A DNA stretch of 64,000 bases from Bacteroides sp. (lineage in GTDB: Bacteria > Bacteroidota > Bacteroidia > Bacteroidales > Bacteroidaceae), in assembly GCF_030151085.1 (NCBI RefSeq), contig NZ_JASLER010000056.1, positions 62,001-126,000 on the forward strand. The letters run 5' to 3'. The notes under the pieces are model-generated. The model saw only the letters and a list, made by a program, of their open reading frames with translations, searched no databases and was not told where the DNA came from. The position numbers and the translations under genes were made by a program. Positions 1 through 9,133 of the stretch are shown here, one piece after another; position 1 is the stretch's first letter, and each line of letters opens with the position of its first letter.

Positions 1-31
1 TTTACATCTATTTTTCACGTCTGTTTAGTTC

Positions 32-2032
32 TTACTTCGCTCCTTTGCCTGTATTATACCAATCTTTATTTGTGGTACCTCTATCTTCCGTCCATAGTTT
101 GAAATTCGGATATTCTCCTGCAGCATCAATTCTGGCTCTCTCTGTTGCAGGTTTAAAACCTGTAATAGGAATATCTATAGCAAAAGGATATTTACCATCT
201 TCACTTACATAATAAGCATTCGTCTCATTCATAAGGGAGGAATTAGCAGCAGAAGTCATATCTTTTAAAGGGAGATGCACTTCAATTCTGTTTGTTGTAG
301 TATATTCTTTTGTAATGATATACGGGTTGAAATCAGCAATTACATCATCTTGAGATAACCCCTTATTAGTCAAATCCCGTTCTACTACATAAGTGTTACC
401 CGAAATATTTAATGCACTTTCAGTAATTACAAACGAATTAGTACCCGGTTCTTGGATTATTCCACTTGGTAATGATGTTACAGTACCGATAGTTTTGTAT
501 TGACAAGCAAAGAAATTATTTTGCAAAGCACTGCCTTTCGGATGAACCGGTTTAAAGGTTTCAACTACCTTAGTCGCTTTATTATCTTCGCCAAATGAAA
601 TCTTACGTTCATATTCTACAATTACATCATTCAAATCATAGTCACCTCCCGCAGGCCAAATGTCCTCGAAAGCAAGCGTACCAGAAATAGTCAAGTCAGA
701 CTGTCCAGGTTTAGGATCTGTAGGAGGTATTGGTTCAAGGTCACCAGCTCCCAAATCCTTTGATGTCTGAACCAAGAACATTACGTCCATATAATCATCA
801 GGAGTAGTATTTCTAACTTGATCTTCAACACCAACAACATATAACTTCGATTTCTGATCATAAGCAGAAATAAAACGACGATCACTGCCTGTATCATCAG
901 ACATACATGTCATACGGTATTTAGAATATGCATCGGCAGCCACCGTATAGCCTATTGATTCTATAGTTTTGACATATCCATTTCTTGCACCTGCATAATC
1001 GCCACCAACGCTACCTGAACCAAAACCATTACTAATCACAAACCAACCAATTGTATATCCAGCCGGAAACTTATCCAACACATTACCTTGCTCATCAATG
1101 TACTTTAATTGAGCTGTATCTCCTACTTTAATAATACCATCAACATCAACATTCGGAAAAACAACATACTTCTTTATATTAAAGAAACTTCCAGGAGTTA
1201 ATGTAGTAGAGCTTTTATAATAATAATAACCAAATGTATTATAATATGCAGCCTGCTCACCCATAAAGGTAACATTTATACCTACTCCGTCCTTTTCGGT
1301 ATCAGGTATTTTTATATTTACCTGCTGCGGTTCACGAAGCAATGATTTGTTGCCGTCAATATCTCTCTGATTATTCAGATAAGCTCTTACACGCGTACTA
1401 ATAGTTCCAACTTTCTCATTGGCAGCCCCGATTTGTTCAGTAGGAGTCGTAATATAACCATTCAAATTAGCAACACCATTTACATCCCAAGTTGTTAGTG
1501 AAAATGTATTATCGTCACGATCAGAGCCGTTGATTCCTCTTGCCAGCTTATAGGGAACTTTATCTGTTAACAAACCTCCTTGTATGGCACGTGTGGAAGC
1601 ACCACCTTTCGTCAAGTTATAGCTAAATCCGTCTGCAGAAGCTTCCATCTTCACACAAGTCGGTAACCCAAAAGTATTCGTATACAAATAGGCTTCAGTC
1701 ATTGCGGTAGGAATATTGATTTTACCAGAAAAGCTACCATCAATATTCGTGTAAGCAGCATACTTGGGAGAAATGCCCTCTTTTTTAGTCTTATAATCTA
1801 GCATAGGATTTTCATCATATACTTCAATTAAGGCTCGAAGTCCAGGAACTCCATAGTTCACGCTCAGCGCAACATCGCCTTTCAAGCTAAAGTCAAAATA
1901 GTCTTCCTTAGGAGGAAGTGTACCTTTGTCGTTGTCAGGATTATAAATATCCTTCTCACATCCTGTTACCAAACCCACCAAAATTAATGCAAATAGGTAC
2001 GTAACTAAACTGCTTTTTTTCATCTGTTTCAT
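32..2032 (-). CDS. LruC-domain lipoprotein
   Basis: Protein of 666 residues with a lipoprotein signal peptide: after MKQMKKSS comes a hydrophobic stretch ending in VTGC, so Cys25 is the likely lipidated residue. Around residues 450-480 it carries FEDIWPAGGDYDLNDV, the Asp-rich signature of the LruC domain (DUF4842 type) of Bacteroidetes and Leptospira surface lipoproteins. The Asp-rich loop suggests Ca binding, which is inference. The rest is beta-rich with no catalytic motif that I recognise. The function is unknown; a surface-exposed structural or adhesive role is likely. The gene is monocistronic, with its own -7 box at 2064-2071. A start at the second Met (2023) is equally possible. The stop lies close to the window edge, so a downstream operon partner cannot be excluded. 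Confidence 0.8.
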   Translation of the reverse strand: MKQMKKSSLVTYLFALILVGLVTGCEKDIYNPDNDKGTLPPKEDYFDFSLKGDVALSVNYGVPGLRALIEVYDENPMLDYKTKKEGISPKYAAYTNIDGSFSGKINIPTAMTEAYLYTNTFGLPTCVKMEASADGFSYNLTKGGASTRAIQGGLLTDKVPYKLARGINGSDRDDNTFSLTTWDVNGVANLNGYITTPTEQIGAANEKVGTISTRVRAYLNNQRDIDGNKSLLREPQQVNIKIPDTEKDGVGINVTFMGEQAAYYNTFGYYYYKSSTTLTPGSFFNIKKYVVFPNVDVDGIIKVGDTAQLKYIDEQGNVLDKFPAGYTIGWFVISNGFGSGSVGGDYAGARNGYVKTIESIGYTVAADAYSKYRMTCMSDDTGSDRRFISAYDQKSKLYVVGVEDQVRNTTPDDYMDVMFLVQTSKDLGAGDLEPIPPTDPKPGQSDLTISGTLAFEDIWPAGGDYDLNDVIVEYERKISFGEDNKATKVVETFKPVHPKGSALQNNFFACQYKTIGTVTSLPSGIIQEPGTNSFVITESALNISGNTYVVERDLTNKGLSQDDVIADFNPYIITKEYTTTNRIEVHLPLKDMTSAANSSLMNETNAYYVSEDGKYPFAIDIPITGFKPATERARIDAAGEYPNFKLWTEDRGTTNKDWYNTGKGAK

Positions 2033-2063
2033 ATTATGCTAGGTTATAAAATTGAAATTGTTA

Positions 2064-2071
2064 CAAACGTA
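2064..2071 (-). promoter_or_regulatory. -7 box of the LruC lipoprotein gene
   Basis: The minus strand reads TACGTTTG, matching the Bacteroides sigma consensus TAnnTTTG, 31 bases upstream of the start codon. No good -33 TTTG is visible. The rest of the gap up to the ilvC terminator (2072-2481) is AT-rich and I see nothing else in it. Confidence 0.5.
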
Positions 2072-2481
2072 TGTATTTTTTTCTATGTATATTAAATTGT
2101 CACCACTAATTTAATAATAATTATAAAATTAAAATTATGTAAACTTATTAAATGTAATCTAATTTCCATTAAATAATACGGATAACAAATGTTAATACCG
2201 CCTTTTAGTCATATCTAGACTCATTAATACAAATCCATTAAACAACTTTTTGTCATAAAAAGCAAATATAGCCAATTTGGGCATATTACACCATACTACC
2301 ATTCAATATACAACGACACTTTATATGACCTGATCATTTACTATAAATCAAAGGGTAATAAATCCCTAAAATGCATTGAATAGCCTACTTAATCTTTTCA
2401 ACTATCCTCTTCTAAACAGATATATCTGAAAGAAAAGTCACGTATATATATACCAAGATTCCTTTCTATACTACTTACAGA

Positions 2482-2530
2482 TTAAAAACAAAAAATCCGA
2501 ACCATTGCATCACAGCAAATGATTCGGATA
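2482..2530 (-). terminator. Intrinsic terminator of the ilv operon
   Basis: On the minus strand, arms at 2523-2529 and 2495-2501 (ATCCGAA/TTCGGAT) form a stem that continues with CATT/AATG inside after one mismatch. A T-rich tract (TTTTTGTTTTTAATC) follows. It lies 45-95 bases beyond the ilvC stop codon, where the operon should end. Confidence 0.8.
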
Positions 2531-2575
2531 ATTCTTTATTGATTCTTGTCTCTATCGGACAATCAACATCTGGAT

Positions 2576-3619
2576 TTAGTTATTTTCCGGACGAAGTTTA
2601 CGAACAGTAACAGCAGTCTGCCACATTTCGCTTTCACGCAATGCTTTCAATTCAGCATTCAGCTTCTCACGATAATCAGGTTTAGAATTGCTATCGATAG
2701 AGATCTGAGCTTCATTACCCGATTTTACACTAGCATACAGCTTCTCAACAACCGGTTTAACAGCATCATGGAACGGAGTCATCCAATCCAAAGCACCACG
2801 TTGAGCAGTAGTAGAGCAGTTAGCATACATCCAGTCCATACCATTCTTTGCAAACAATGGCATTAATGACTGAGTCAACTCTTCAACTGTTTCATTGAAT
2901 GCTTCAGAAGGAGTATGACCGTTTTCACGAAGTACTTCGTATTGAGCCAACAGCAAGCCTTGAATAGCACCCATCAAAGAACCGCGTTCACCGGTTAAAT
3001 CGGAAGTTGCTTCACGTTGGAAAGTTGTTTCAAACAGATAGCCAGAGCCGACACCGATACCTAAAGCGATCGTTTTATCAAATGCCTTACCTGTAGCATC
3101 CTGATAGATAGCGTAAGATGAGTTCAAGCCACGACCTTCGAGGAACATGGTACGAAGTGAAGTACCCGAACCTTTAGGAGCAACCATGATTACATCAATA
3201 TCTTTTTGAGGAACTACTCCTGTACGATCACTCCAAGTGATAGCGAAACCATGAGAGAAGTAAAGTGCTTTTCCAGGAGTCAGATAAGGTTTAATTGTGG
3301 GCCATACAGACATTACTGCTGCATCGGACAATAAACACATAATGATAGAACCCTTTTCACAAGCTTCTTCAATGCCAAACAAAGTTTCACCTGGAACCCA
3401 TCCGTCAGCTACTGCTTTGTCATAAGTCTTGCCCGGACGTTGTCCTACAATTACATTGAAACCATTATCACGCAAGTTACAAGCCTGTCCAGGACCTTGT
3501 ACACCATAACCGATTACAGCAATTGTTTCATCTTTTAAAATCTCACGTGCTTTTTCCAAAGGAAATTCTTCGCGGGTCATTACATTTTCTGTAACACCGC
3601 CAAAATTCAATTGTGCCAT
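2576..3619 (-). CDS. ilvC: Ketol-acid reductoisomerase
   Basis: Second step of valine/isoleucine synthesis: NADPH-dependent isomeroreduction of acetolactate or acetohydroxybutyrate, in the cytoplasm. The 347 residues hold an N-terminal Rossmann domain with GYGVQGPG at 37-44. The all-helical C-terminal domain has DLTGE near residue 206, whose acidic residues bind Mg as in the family. The length fits a short (class I) enzyme. It is the last gene of the ilv operon, 48 bases after the thioesterase gene and followed by a clear terminator. No independent promoter is visible, so the attenuator ahead of ilvD should control it. This is a confident family call. Confidence 0.96.
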   Translation of the reverse strand: MAQLNFGGVTENVMTREEFPLEKAREILKDETIAVIGYGVQGPGQACNLRDNGFNVIVGQRPGKTYDKAVADGWVPGETLFGIEEACEKGSIIMCLLSDAAVMSVWPTIKPYLTPGKALYFSHGFAITWSDRTGVVPQKDIDVIMVAPKGSGTSLRTMFLEGRGLNSSYAIYQDATGKAFDKTIALGIGVGSGYLFETTFQREATSDLTGERGSLMGAIQGLLLAQYEVLRENGHTPSEAFNETVEELTQSLMPLFAKNGMDWMYANCSTTAQRGALDWMTPFHDAVKPVVEKLYASVKSGNEAQISIDSNSKPDYREKLNAELKALRESEMWQTAVTVRKLRPENN

Positions 3620-3667
3620 TTTTTGTTTTAGTTTTTATTAGTGGCTTACGCCATTGATTAATATATA

Positions 3668-4417
3668 TTATTTCTCTGTAAATATCACTTTAGAACGGCA
3701 AACAACCTCGTTACCATTCTTCTTCACTTCTACATCAAAAACACCTTCTCCGGCATCATCCATATAAAAAGTAAGTTCATCTCCATAATAACTCTCAGCT
3801 ACGTAGGCCATTTCAAAACGACGGATGCGTTTTTCTTTGTACGTTTCTATCGGGAAGAGGTCAAGGATATGTTCAATATAGCGGATGCTGTTCACATGCC
3901 CGTTTATATCAATATCGCTATATTTAGCCTCTAATGAAGAAGCGGGTGTCGTTGAAGTAACTTTGATACGTGACGGCTTTTCAATAGGACAAGGTTCATC
4001 GCATACATAGTCTACGATGCTTCCGCTATGCAAAGTTAGCAAATCTGCCGGTTTACGGGTATTCATGCTAATCATTGCCCATACAGAACGGGCATAGCCT
4101 ATTTTCTTACCATCCTTATTAATAATGGCGAAATTACGATCCGTAAACAGACGATATACATTTTCCACCCACGTTTGAATAGAGAAGTCTTCGTACTGAT
4201 AGGGCATCTCATCCAGTTCAATAGCTAAACGAGATAATACCCATGTATAATTATCCTCATTCAAAGTAGCAATACCAAAGCCACGGTCACTGGCATGGAA
4301 ACCGGCACAATTCAGCAGATGGTTACCGAGAACACCCATTGTCAGGCGTCCCGTAAAGTCTACATGAAAGGGTTCGGCTATAAACTTATAAGCACCTATT
4401 CTATTATTTTCATTCAT
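3668..4417 (-). CDS. Acyl-ACP thioesterase (FatA-like)
   Basis: Protein of 249 residues with the double hot-dog fold expected of acyl-[acyl-carrier-protein] thioesterases. The second half contains DINGHVNSIRYIEHILDLFP, the Asn/His region of the FatA/FatB catalytic site. It would release fatty acids from ACP in the cytoplasm. It lies inside the branched-chain amino acid operon, and its ATG overlaps the ilvN stop codon by one base (TAATG at 4415-4419), so translational coupling is likely. The context suggests a link to branched-chain fatty acid supply from the same 2-keto acids. That link is inference; the thioesterase call itself is firm. Confidence 0.88.
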   Translation of the reverse strand: MNENNRIGAYKFIAEPFHVDFTGRLTMGVLGNHLLNCAGFHASDRGFGIATLNEDNYTWVLSRLAIELDEMPYQYEDFSIQTWVENVYRLFTDRNFAIINKDGKKIGYARSVWAMISMNTRKPADLLTLHSGSIVDYVCDEPCPIEKPSRIKVTSTTPASSLEAKYSDIDINGHVNSIRYIEHILDLFPIETYKEKRIRRFEMAYVAESYYGDELTFYMDDAGEGVFDVEVKKNGNEVVCRSKVIFTEK

Positions 4418-4977
4418 TATTCTTGCTGTTTACTTTGACAATATTTAGCTTCACGATCCGCCAAATACTCATTAACACGTTCGAAGCAACTGGTGGTTAT
4501 CGCCACACGTCCCGAACGAACGAATTGAAGAACACAATCCAATGCACTTAGTTCTTCGTAGAGGTTGGTTATTTCTTCGCTCATACCGTTCTTTTCTACA
4601 ATGGAAAACACGGCATTAACCTCTACAATACGTGCATTGTACCTACGAATAATCTTGGAGATTTCAGGTTTTTCTTCCAGTGTAGGTGTAGTCAACTTAT
4701 AAAGAGCAATCTCATGCTGATAGATCTCATCATCCGTGAAATAGTGGGCTTGCAGTACATCTATTTTCTTGGTGATCTGTTTGGTCACTTTCTCAATAGT
4801 ATCTTTATCCGTCCAAGCAGTAATAGTATATTTATGTACTCCTTTGATGGAAGATGCCGATACATTCAAACTCTCTATATTAATTTGCCGACGGGTAAAT
4901 ACAGCTGTAACCTGATTCAGCAAACCGGCAAAGTTCTCCGAATGAACTATAATGGTATATAATGTCTTGTCACTCAT
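4417..4977 (-). CDS. ilvN: Acetolactate synthase small (regulatory) subunit
   Basis: Regulatory subunit that confers valine feedback control on the acetolactate synthase large subunit. The 186 residues carry an N-terminal ACT domain (about 5-80, starting LYTIIVHSENFAGLLNQVTA) followed by the C-terminal half typical of long IlvN/IlvH proteins. It sits 29 bases downstream of ilvB and is coupled by a one-base overlap to the thioesterase gene. It looks intact, in contrast to its partner ilvB. Confidence 0.93.
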   Translation of the reverse strand: MSDKTLYTIIVHSENFAGLLNQVTAVFTRRQINIESLNVSASSIKGVHKYTITAWTDKDTIEKVTKQITKKIDVLQAHYFTDDEIYQHEIALYKLTTPTLEEKPEISKIIRRYNARIVEVNAVFSIVEKNGMSEEITNLYEELSALDCVLQFVRSGRVAITTSCFERVNEYLADREAKYCQSKQQE

Positions 4978-5006
4978 AATCTTCTTTATTTATGAATCCT
5001 AAATCT

Positions 5007-6766
5007 TTAGCATTCCAGTAACATTTGGTTTACCGAACCACCCGGAGGTGTCATCGGCAATACGTTACCTTCCTCTATTACACATGCCTCGAGTAAGAAC
5101 GGTCCATCCGTAGCGATCATTTCGTCAATTGCCTTTTTCAATTCATCACGTGTTGTTACCCGACGCGACGGAATATCGTATGCAGATGCTATCTTCATAT
5201 AATCCGGATTCATCATAGGCGTGAACGAATAATGTCCATTAAAGAACATTGCTTGCCATTGACGAACATTACCCAAGAAGTTATTATTCAGCAATATCAT
5301 CTTTACCGGAGCTTTCTGTTCCATAATAGTGCCCAACTCTTGCAAATTCATCTGCAAGCCACCATCTCCCATAAAGGAGCAAACCGTACGGTCAGGACAT
5401 CCGAATGTAGCTCCTATAGCAGCCGGAAGGCTGAACCCCATAGTGCCCAAACCACCGGAAGTAACGATACTGCGATTTTTTGTATATTTAAAGTAACGGG
5501 CTGCTATCATCTGATTTTGACCAACATCTGTTACCAAAATTGCTTCATTATTAGTAGCTTCACTGACTGCACTCACCACCTCACCCATACTCAGAATATC
5601 TCCTGCCGGATGTAATTCAGGACGAATCACTTTTTCATCTTCCACTGCTTCATACGCAAGGAAACTATCCAACCACTCTTGATGTTTGGCAGGTTTCAAT
5701 AATTTGGTTACAGCAGAGAGGGTATCTTTACAATCTCCCAGAACAGCTACATTTGCCTTTACATTCTTATCAATTTCCGCAGGGTCTATATCGAAGTGAA
5801 TAACCTTTGCCTGAGTTGCGTATGTAGCCAGTTTACCGGTTACACGGTCGTCAAAGCGCATACCTACCGCAATAAGAACATCACACTTATTGGTATTGAT
5901 ATTAGGGCCAAGATTACCATGCATACCCAGCATACCTTTATTTAGAGGATGATCAGTAGGCAAAGCCGAAAGTCCCAATAGAGTACAACCTGCCGGCATT
6001 TCCGCCTTTTCTATGAAAGAACGGAGTTCCTGCTGAGCATTGCCCAACTCTACACCTTGTCCAACCAGTACTAAAGGACGTTCCGCACTATTTATCAAAT
6101 CAGCAGCTTGCTGGATAGCTTCAGGGTCCATATCGGGAACCGGAAGATAACTACGCACATAGTCTACTTTAGTCGGAGTATATTCTGTCTTCTCTACTTG
6201 AGCATTCTTGGCAAAGTCCAATACTACCGGACCGGGACGTCCACTATTTGCAATATAAAAAGCACGAGCCACCGCCCAAGCTACATCTTCGGCACGACGA
6301 ATCTGGTAACTCCACTTCGTAATAGGTTGTGTAATACCCACTAAATCAACTTCTTGAAAAGCATCGGTTCCTAAGAAGTTCGTACCAACCTGACCGGCTA
6401 TCACTACGATAGGAGTACTATCAATCATAGCATCGGCAATACTGTTACAGGTATTGCCGATGCTATCACTACGATAGGAGTACTATCAATCATAGCATCG
6501 GCAATACCTGTAACAGTATTGGTAGCACCCGGCCCACTGGTTACCAAGCAAACACCTACTTCACCCGATACACGTGCAAAGCCTTGTGCTGCATGAGTAG
6601 CTCCTTGTTCATGGCGAACCAAGATATGATTCAGATTCTCCCGGTGGTCAAATAAAGCATCGTAAACCGGCATGATGCTGCCACCCGGATAACCGAAGAT
6701 GGTCTTTACTCCCTGATGTTCCAGCGAACGCATCAATGCCTCTGCGCCTGTTATTATATCATTCAT
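5007..6766 (-). pseudogene. ilvB: Acetolactate synthase large subunit, frameshifted by a 65-bp duplication
   Basis: ThDP-dependent enzyme of the first common step of branched-chain amino acid synthesis. The N-terminal fragment (6425-6766) has the ThDP pyrimidine domain with catalytic Glu53 in RHEQ, then reads GPGATNTVTGIADAMIDS and runs into an unrelated tail ending PVTVLPML. The second fragment (5007-6428) restarts at MIDSTPIVVIAGQVGTNFLG and contains the cofactor motif GDGG...NNN. Both fragments share MIDSTPIVVIA because the DNA is duplicated (6398-6442 and 6463-6507). Removing 65 bases restores one 565-codon frame of normal IlvB length. As written the enzyme is broken. Reassociation of fragments, reversion of the lesion, or an assembly error could all change that. 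Confidence 0.9.
6398..6517. repeat. Direct plus inverted duplication inside ilvB
   Basis: A 45-base segment (6398-6442) is repeated exactly at 6463-6507, 65 bases away. The 20 bases between, with their flanks (6441-6466), are the reverse complement of 6492-6517 (26 bases). The result is a hairpin with a 16-bp perfect stem (6427-6442 against 6451-6466) and an 8-base loop. This is the footprint of two strand switches during DNA synthesis, in vivo or in vitro. Confidence 0.95.
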
Positions 6767-6808
6767 TTCATTATCATTTTACGAATTACAATCAAGTAAT
6801 ACTCTCTA

Positions 6809-8611
6809 TTAATCAATGAGTCTTACAGCTCCTTTATCAGCCGAGCTTACCATGCTGGCGTATGCTTTCAGACTCTTTGAGACTTCCCGATTACGTGTAA
6901 CGGGAGTCATTGGGCGGGCAGCCAGTTCTTCATCTGTCAGTTTGACGTTGATAGAACGCTCCGGTATATTGATTTCAATAATATCGCCATCCTTAATCTT
7001 ACCGATATTACCACCGGCAGCGGCTTCAGGAGATACATGTCCGATACTCAAACCCGAGGTTCCACCACTGAAACGTCCGTCCGTTATTAGTGCGCACTCC
7101 TTTCCTAAATGGCGAGACTTGATATATGAAGTCGGGTAAAGCATTTCCTGCATACCGGGACCGCCTTTAGGACCCTCGTGCGTAATGACGACAACGTCTC
7201 CGCTGACGACTCGTCCTCCGAGAATACCTTCACAGGCAGCTTCTTGCGAATCAAACACTTTGGCAGGTCCGGTGAATTTCCAAATGCTCTCATCCACACC
7301 TGCGGTTTTTACAACACAACCATCCTGGGCAATGTTGCCTTTCAGTACGGCAAGTCCACCGTCTTTGCTATAGGCATGCTCCAGGTCACGAATACAGCCC
7401 TCAGTGCGGTCTGTATCCAATTCTTTATAATACATCTCTTGTGAACCGAGTACCAGATTAAATTTGTTAGCTGCGGCACTCTTATATTTTTTGATGGCTT
7501 CTTCAATTACATTCGGGCTGGTGATGCTATTGCGGTTAATGGCGTCCGCTAAAGTCATTCCATCCACACGACTTACTGTGGTATCTATCAATCCGGCTTT
7601 AGCCAGTTCATCCATAATAGCCATGATACCACCGGCACGGTTTACATCTTGTATGTGATATTTCTGCGTATTCGGTGCCACTTTACAAAGACAGGGACAC
7701 TTACGTGAAAGCATATCTATATCATCCATCGTAAAATCGGCTTCAGCTTCGTGGGCAATTGCCAACAGGTGGAGTACTGTATTGGTAGACCCTCCCATCG
7801 CAATATCCAGTGACATTGCATTTAAGAAAGACTGACGGGTTGCAATGCTGCGAGGCAATACGCTCTCATCTCCATCCTGATAATATTTATATGCATTTTC
7901 AACAATCAGTTTGGCAGCATCTTTGAAAAGTTGCTTACGATTGGCATGCGTAGCTACAATCGTGCCATTTCCAGGCAAAGCCAAACCAAGAGCCTCGTTC
8001 AGACAATTCATTGAGTTTGCTGTAAACATACCGGAACAGCTTCCACAAGACGGACAAGCACTGCTTTCTATTTCAGCTATATCTTCATCGCTTACACTTT
8101 CGTCAGCCGATTTAATCATGGCATCAATCAAATCAATTTGCTGCCCTTTCCACTTGCCTGCTTCCATAGGTCCACCGGAAACAAATACAGTAGGAATATT
8201 CAGTCGCATAGCAGCCATCAGCATACCCGGAGTAATTTTGTCACAGTTGCTGATGCAAACCATAGCATCCGCTTTATGCGCATTTACCATATACTCTACG
8301 CTATCGGCAATAATATCACGCGAAGGCAATGAATAAAGCATACCATCATGTCCCATAGCAATACCATCATCAATAGCGATCGTATTGAACTCAGCGGCAA
8401 AGCATCCTTGCTTTTCAATTTCTTCTTTCACAAACTGACCTATCTCATGCAGATGCACATGGCCGGGTACAAATTGCGTAAATGAGTTTACTATAGCAAT
8501 AATGGGCTTGCCCAATTGTTCCTTCTTCATACCATTAGCCGTCCATAATGCGCGGGCACCTGCCATGCGGCGACCTTGTGTACTGAACGAACTGCGTAAC
8601 TGATGTTTCAT
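6809..8611 (-). CDS. ilvD: Dihydroxy-acid dehydratase
   Basis: Third step of valine/isoleucine synthesis: dehydration of dihydroxy acids to 2-keto acids, using an Fe-S cluster. The 600 residues match the usual family length. Cluster ligands are visible in CISNCDKITPG (Cys119, Cys123) and CPSCGSCSG (Cys186, 189, 192). It is the first structural gene of the operon. An AAAAGGAG ribosome site (8621-8628) precedes the ATG, which is unusually strong for Bacteroides. It lies directly after the U-tract of the attenuator hairpin, as expected for a gene switched on by read-through. Confidence 0.97.
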   Translation of the reverse strand: MKHQLRSSFSTQGRRMAGARALWTANGMKKEQLGKPIIAIVNSFTQFVPGHVHLHEIGQFVKEEIEKQGCFAAEFNTIAIDDGIAMGHDGMLYSLPSRDIIADSVEYMVNAHKADAMVCISNCDKITPGMLMAAMRLNIPTVFVSGGPMEAGKWKGQQIDLIDAMIKSADESVSDEDIAEIESSACPSCGSCSGMFTANSMNCLNEALGLALPGNGTIVATHANRKQLFKDAAKLIVENAYKYYQDGDESVLPRSIATRQSFLNAMSLDIAMGGSTNTVLHLLAIAHEAEADFTMDDIDMLSRKCPCLCKVAPNTQKYHIQDVNRAGGIMAIMDELAKAGLIDTTVSRVDGMTLADAINRNSITSPNVIEEAIKKYKSAAANKFNLVLGSQEMYYKELDTDRTEGCIRDLEHAYSKDGGLAVLKGNIAQDGCVVKTAGVDESIWKFTGPAKVFDSQEAACEGILGGRVVSGDVVVITHEGPKGGPGMQEMLYPTSYIKSRHLGKECALITDGRFSGGTSGLSIGHVSPEAAAGGNIGKIKDGDIIEINIPERSINVKLTDEELAARPMTPVTRNREVSKSLKAYASMVSSADKGAVRLID

Positions 8612-8632
8612 CTTATAATTCTCCTTTTAATG

Positions 8633-8665
8633 AAAAAAGCCTCTCCCACTATAGTGAGAAAGGCT
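8633..8665 (-). terminator. ilv operon attenuator (terminator hairpin)
   Basis: The minus-strand RNA has arms at 8653-8665 and 8638-8650: 13 pairs including two G-U pairs, then six U (8633-8638), ending 22 bases before the ilvD start. The upstream arm can instead pair with 8701-8712 (GTGAGAAAGGTT in the RNA), which overlaps the leader-peptide stop codon. The two pairings exclude each other, giving a terminator/antiterminator pair. Confidence 0.85.
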
Positions 8666-8708
8666 TCATAAATTATCTTTCAACGTACGAATACATACAT
8701 AACCTTTC

Positions 8709-8783
8709 TCACGCTCTTGATGATAGCACCACGACGCGAATAATATGCAAAACTGCTAGGTTAATAGATGTATGTAGATTCAT
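8709..8783 (-). CDS. ilv leader peptide
   Basis: Open frame of 24 codons with 11 Leu/Ile/Val codons; residues 14-20 read IIRVVVL. It starts 30-37 bases downstream of a promoter and ends with a TGA embedded in the antiterminator segment. It is the sensor of a classical transcription attenuator. When charged Ile/Val/Leu tRNA is scarce the ribosome stalls on the IIRVVVL codons, leaving segment 8701-8712 free to pair with 8653-8665. When supply is good the ribosome reaches the stop and covers that segment, so the terminator at 8633-8665 forms. The sequence layout shows this mechanism; operation in this organism is inference. No Shine-Dalgarno is visible, which is normal for Bacteroides. Confidence 0.85.
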   Translation of the reverse strand: MNLHTSINLAVLHIIRVVVLSSRA

Positions 8784-8812
8784 AACTAAATTTTTCTATC
8801 ATTATTGTGCTG

Positions 8813-8843
8813 CAAAGGTAAGGGCTTTTTTATAAACTCCAAA
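8813..8843 (-). promoter_or_regulatory. ilv operon promoter
   Basis: The minus strand has -33 TTTG (8840-8843) and -7 TACCTTTG (8813-8820) spaced by 19 bases, matching both elements of the Bacteroides primary promoter. Transcription would start near 8806, about 23 bases before the leader-peptide ATG. Confidence 0.8.
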
Positions 8844-8966
8844 CAAATTGAAGAAAAAAATGAGATAAAAATGAATAATCGTAAGGAAAGCATGCTATAA
8901 AATCTTATTTTATCACTTTATATATACGAAATGTATCCAAATCATACGATTGTGAAATAAAATAAA

Positions 8967-9035
8967 GTATAAGCTAAGAGAATTATTAAATTGCGGTCTT
9001 CATACCACTCATTTAATAGCTCCCTCAGCTTATAC
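8967..9035 (-). terminator. Terminator at the end of PUL 1
   Basis: Long imperfect hairpin with outer arms at 9027-9035 and 8967-8975 (GTATAAGCT/AGCTTATAC) and an inner ATTTAATA-type stem. TTTATTTTATTTC follows on the minus strand. It lies about 100 bases downstream of the GH2 stop and separates PUL 1 from the ilv promoter. Confidence 0.65.
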
Positions 9036-9133
9036 AAACAAAAAATTAAACTTTATATATTAATCAGGTTAGAAAGAATTTATCATTCTACTTCGGTTTA
9101 TTCTTTAATGTCTCGCCTTTTCGAATGTGAGCA

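Noticed and set aside
5007..6766. Two separate acetolactate synthase-like genes
   Set aside because: The halves share a duplicated segment and merge into one normal-length frame on removal of 65 bases, so this is one broken gene.
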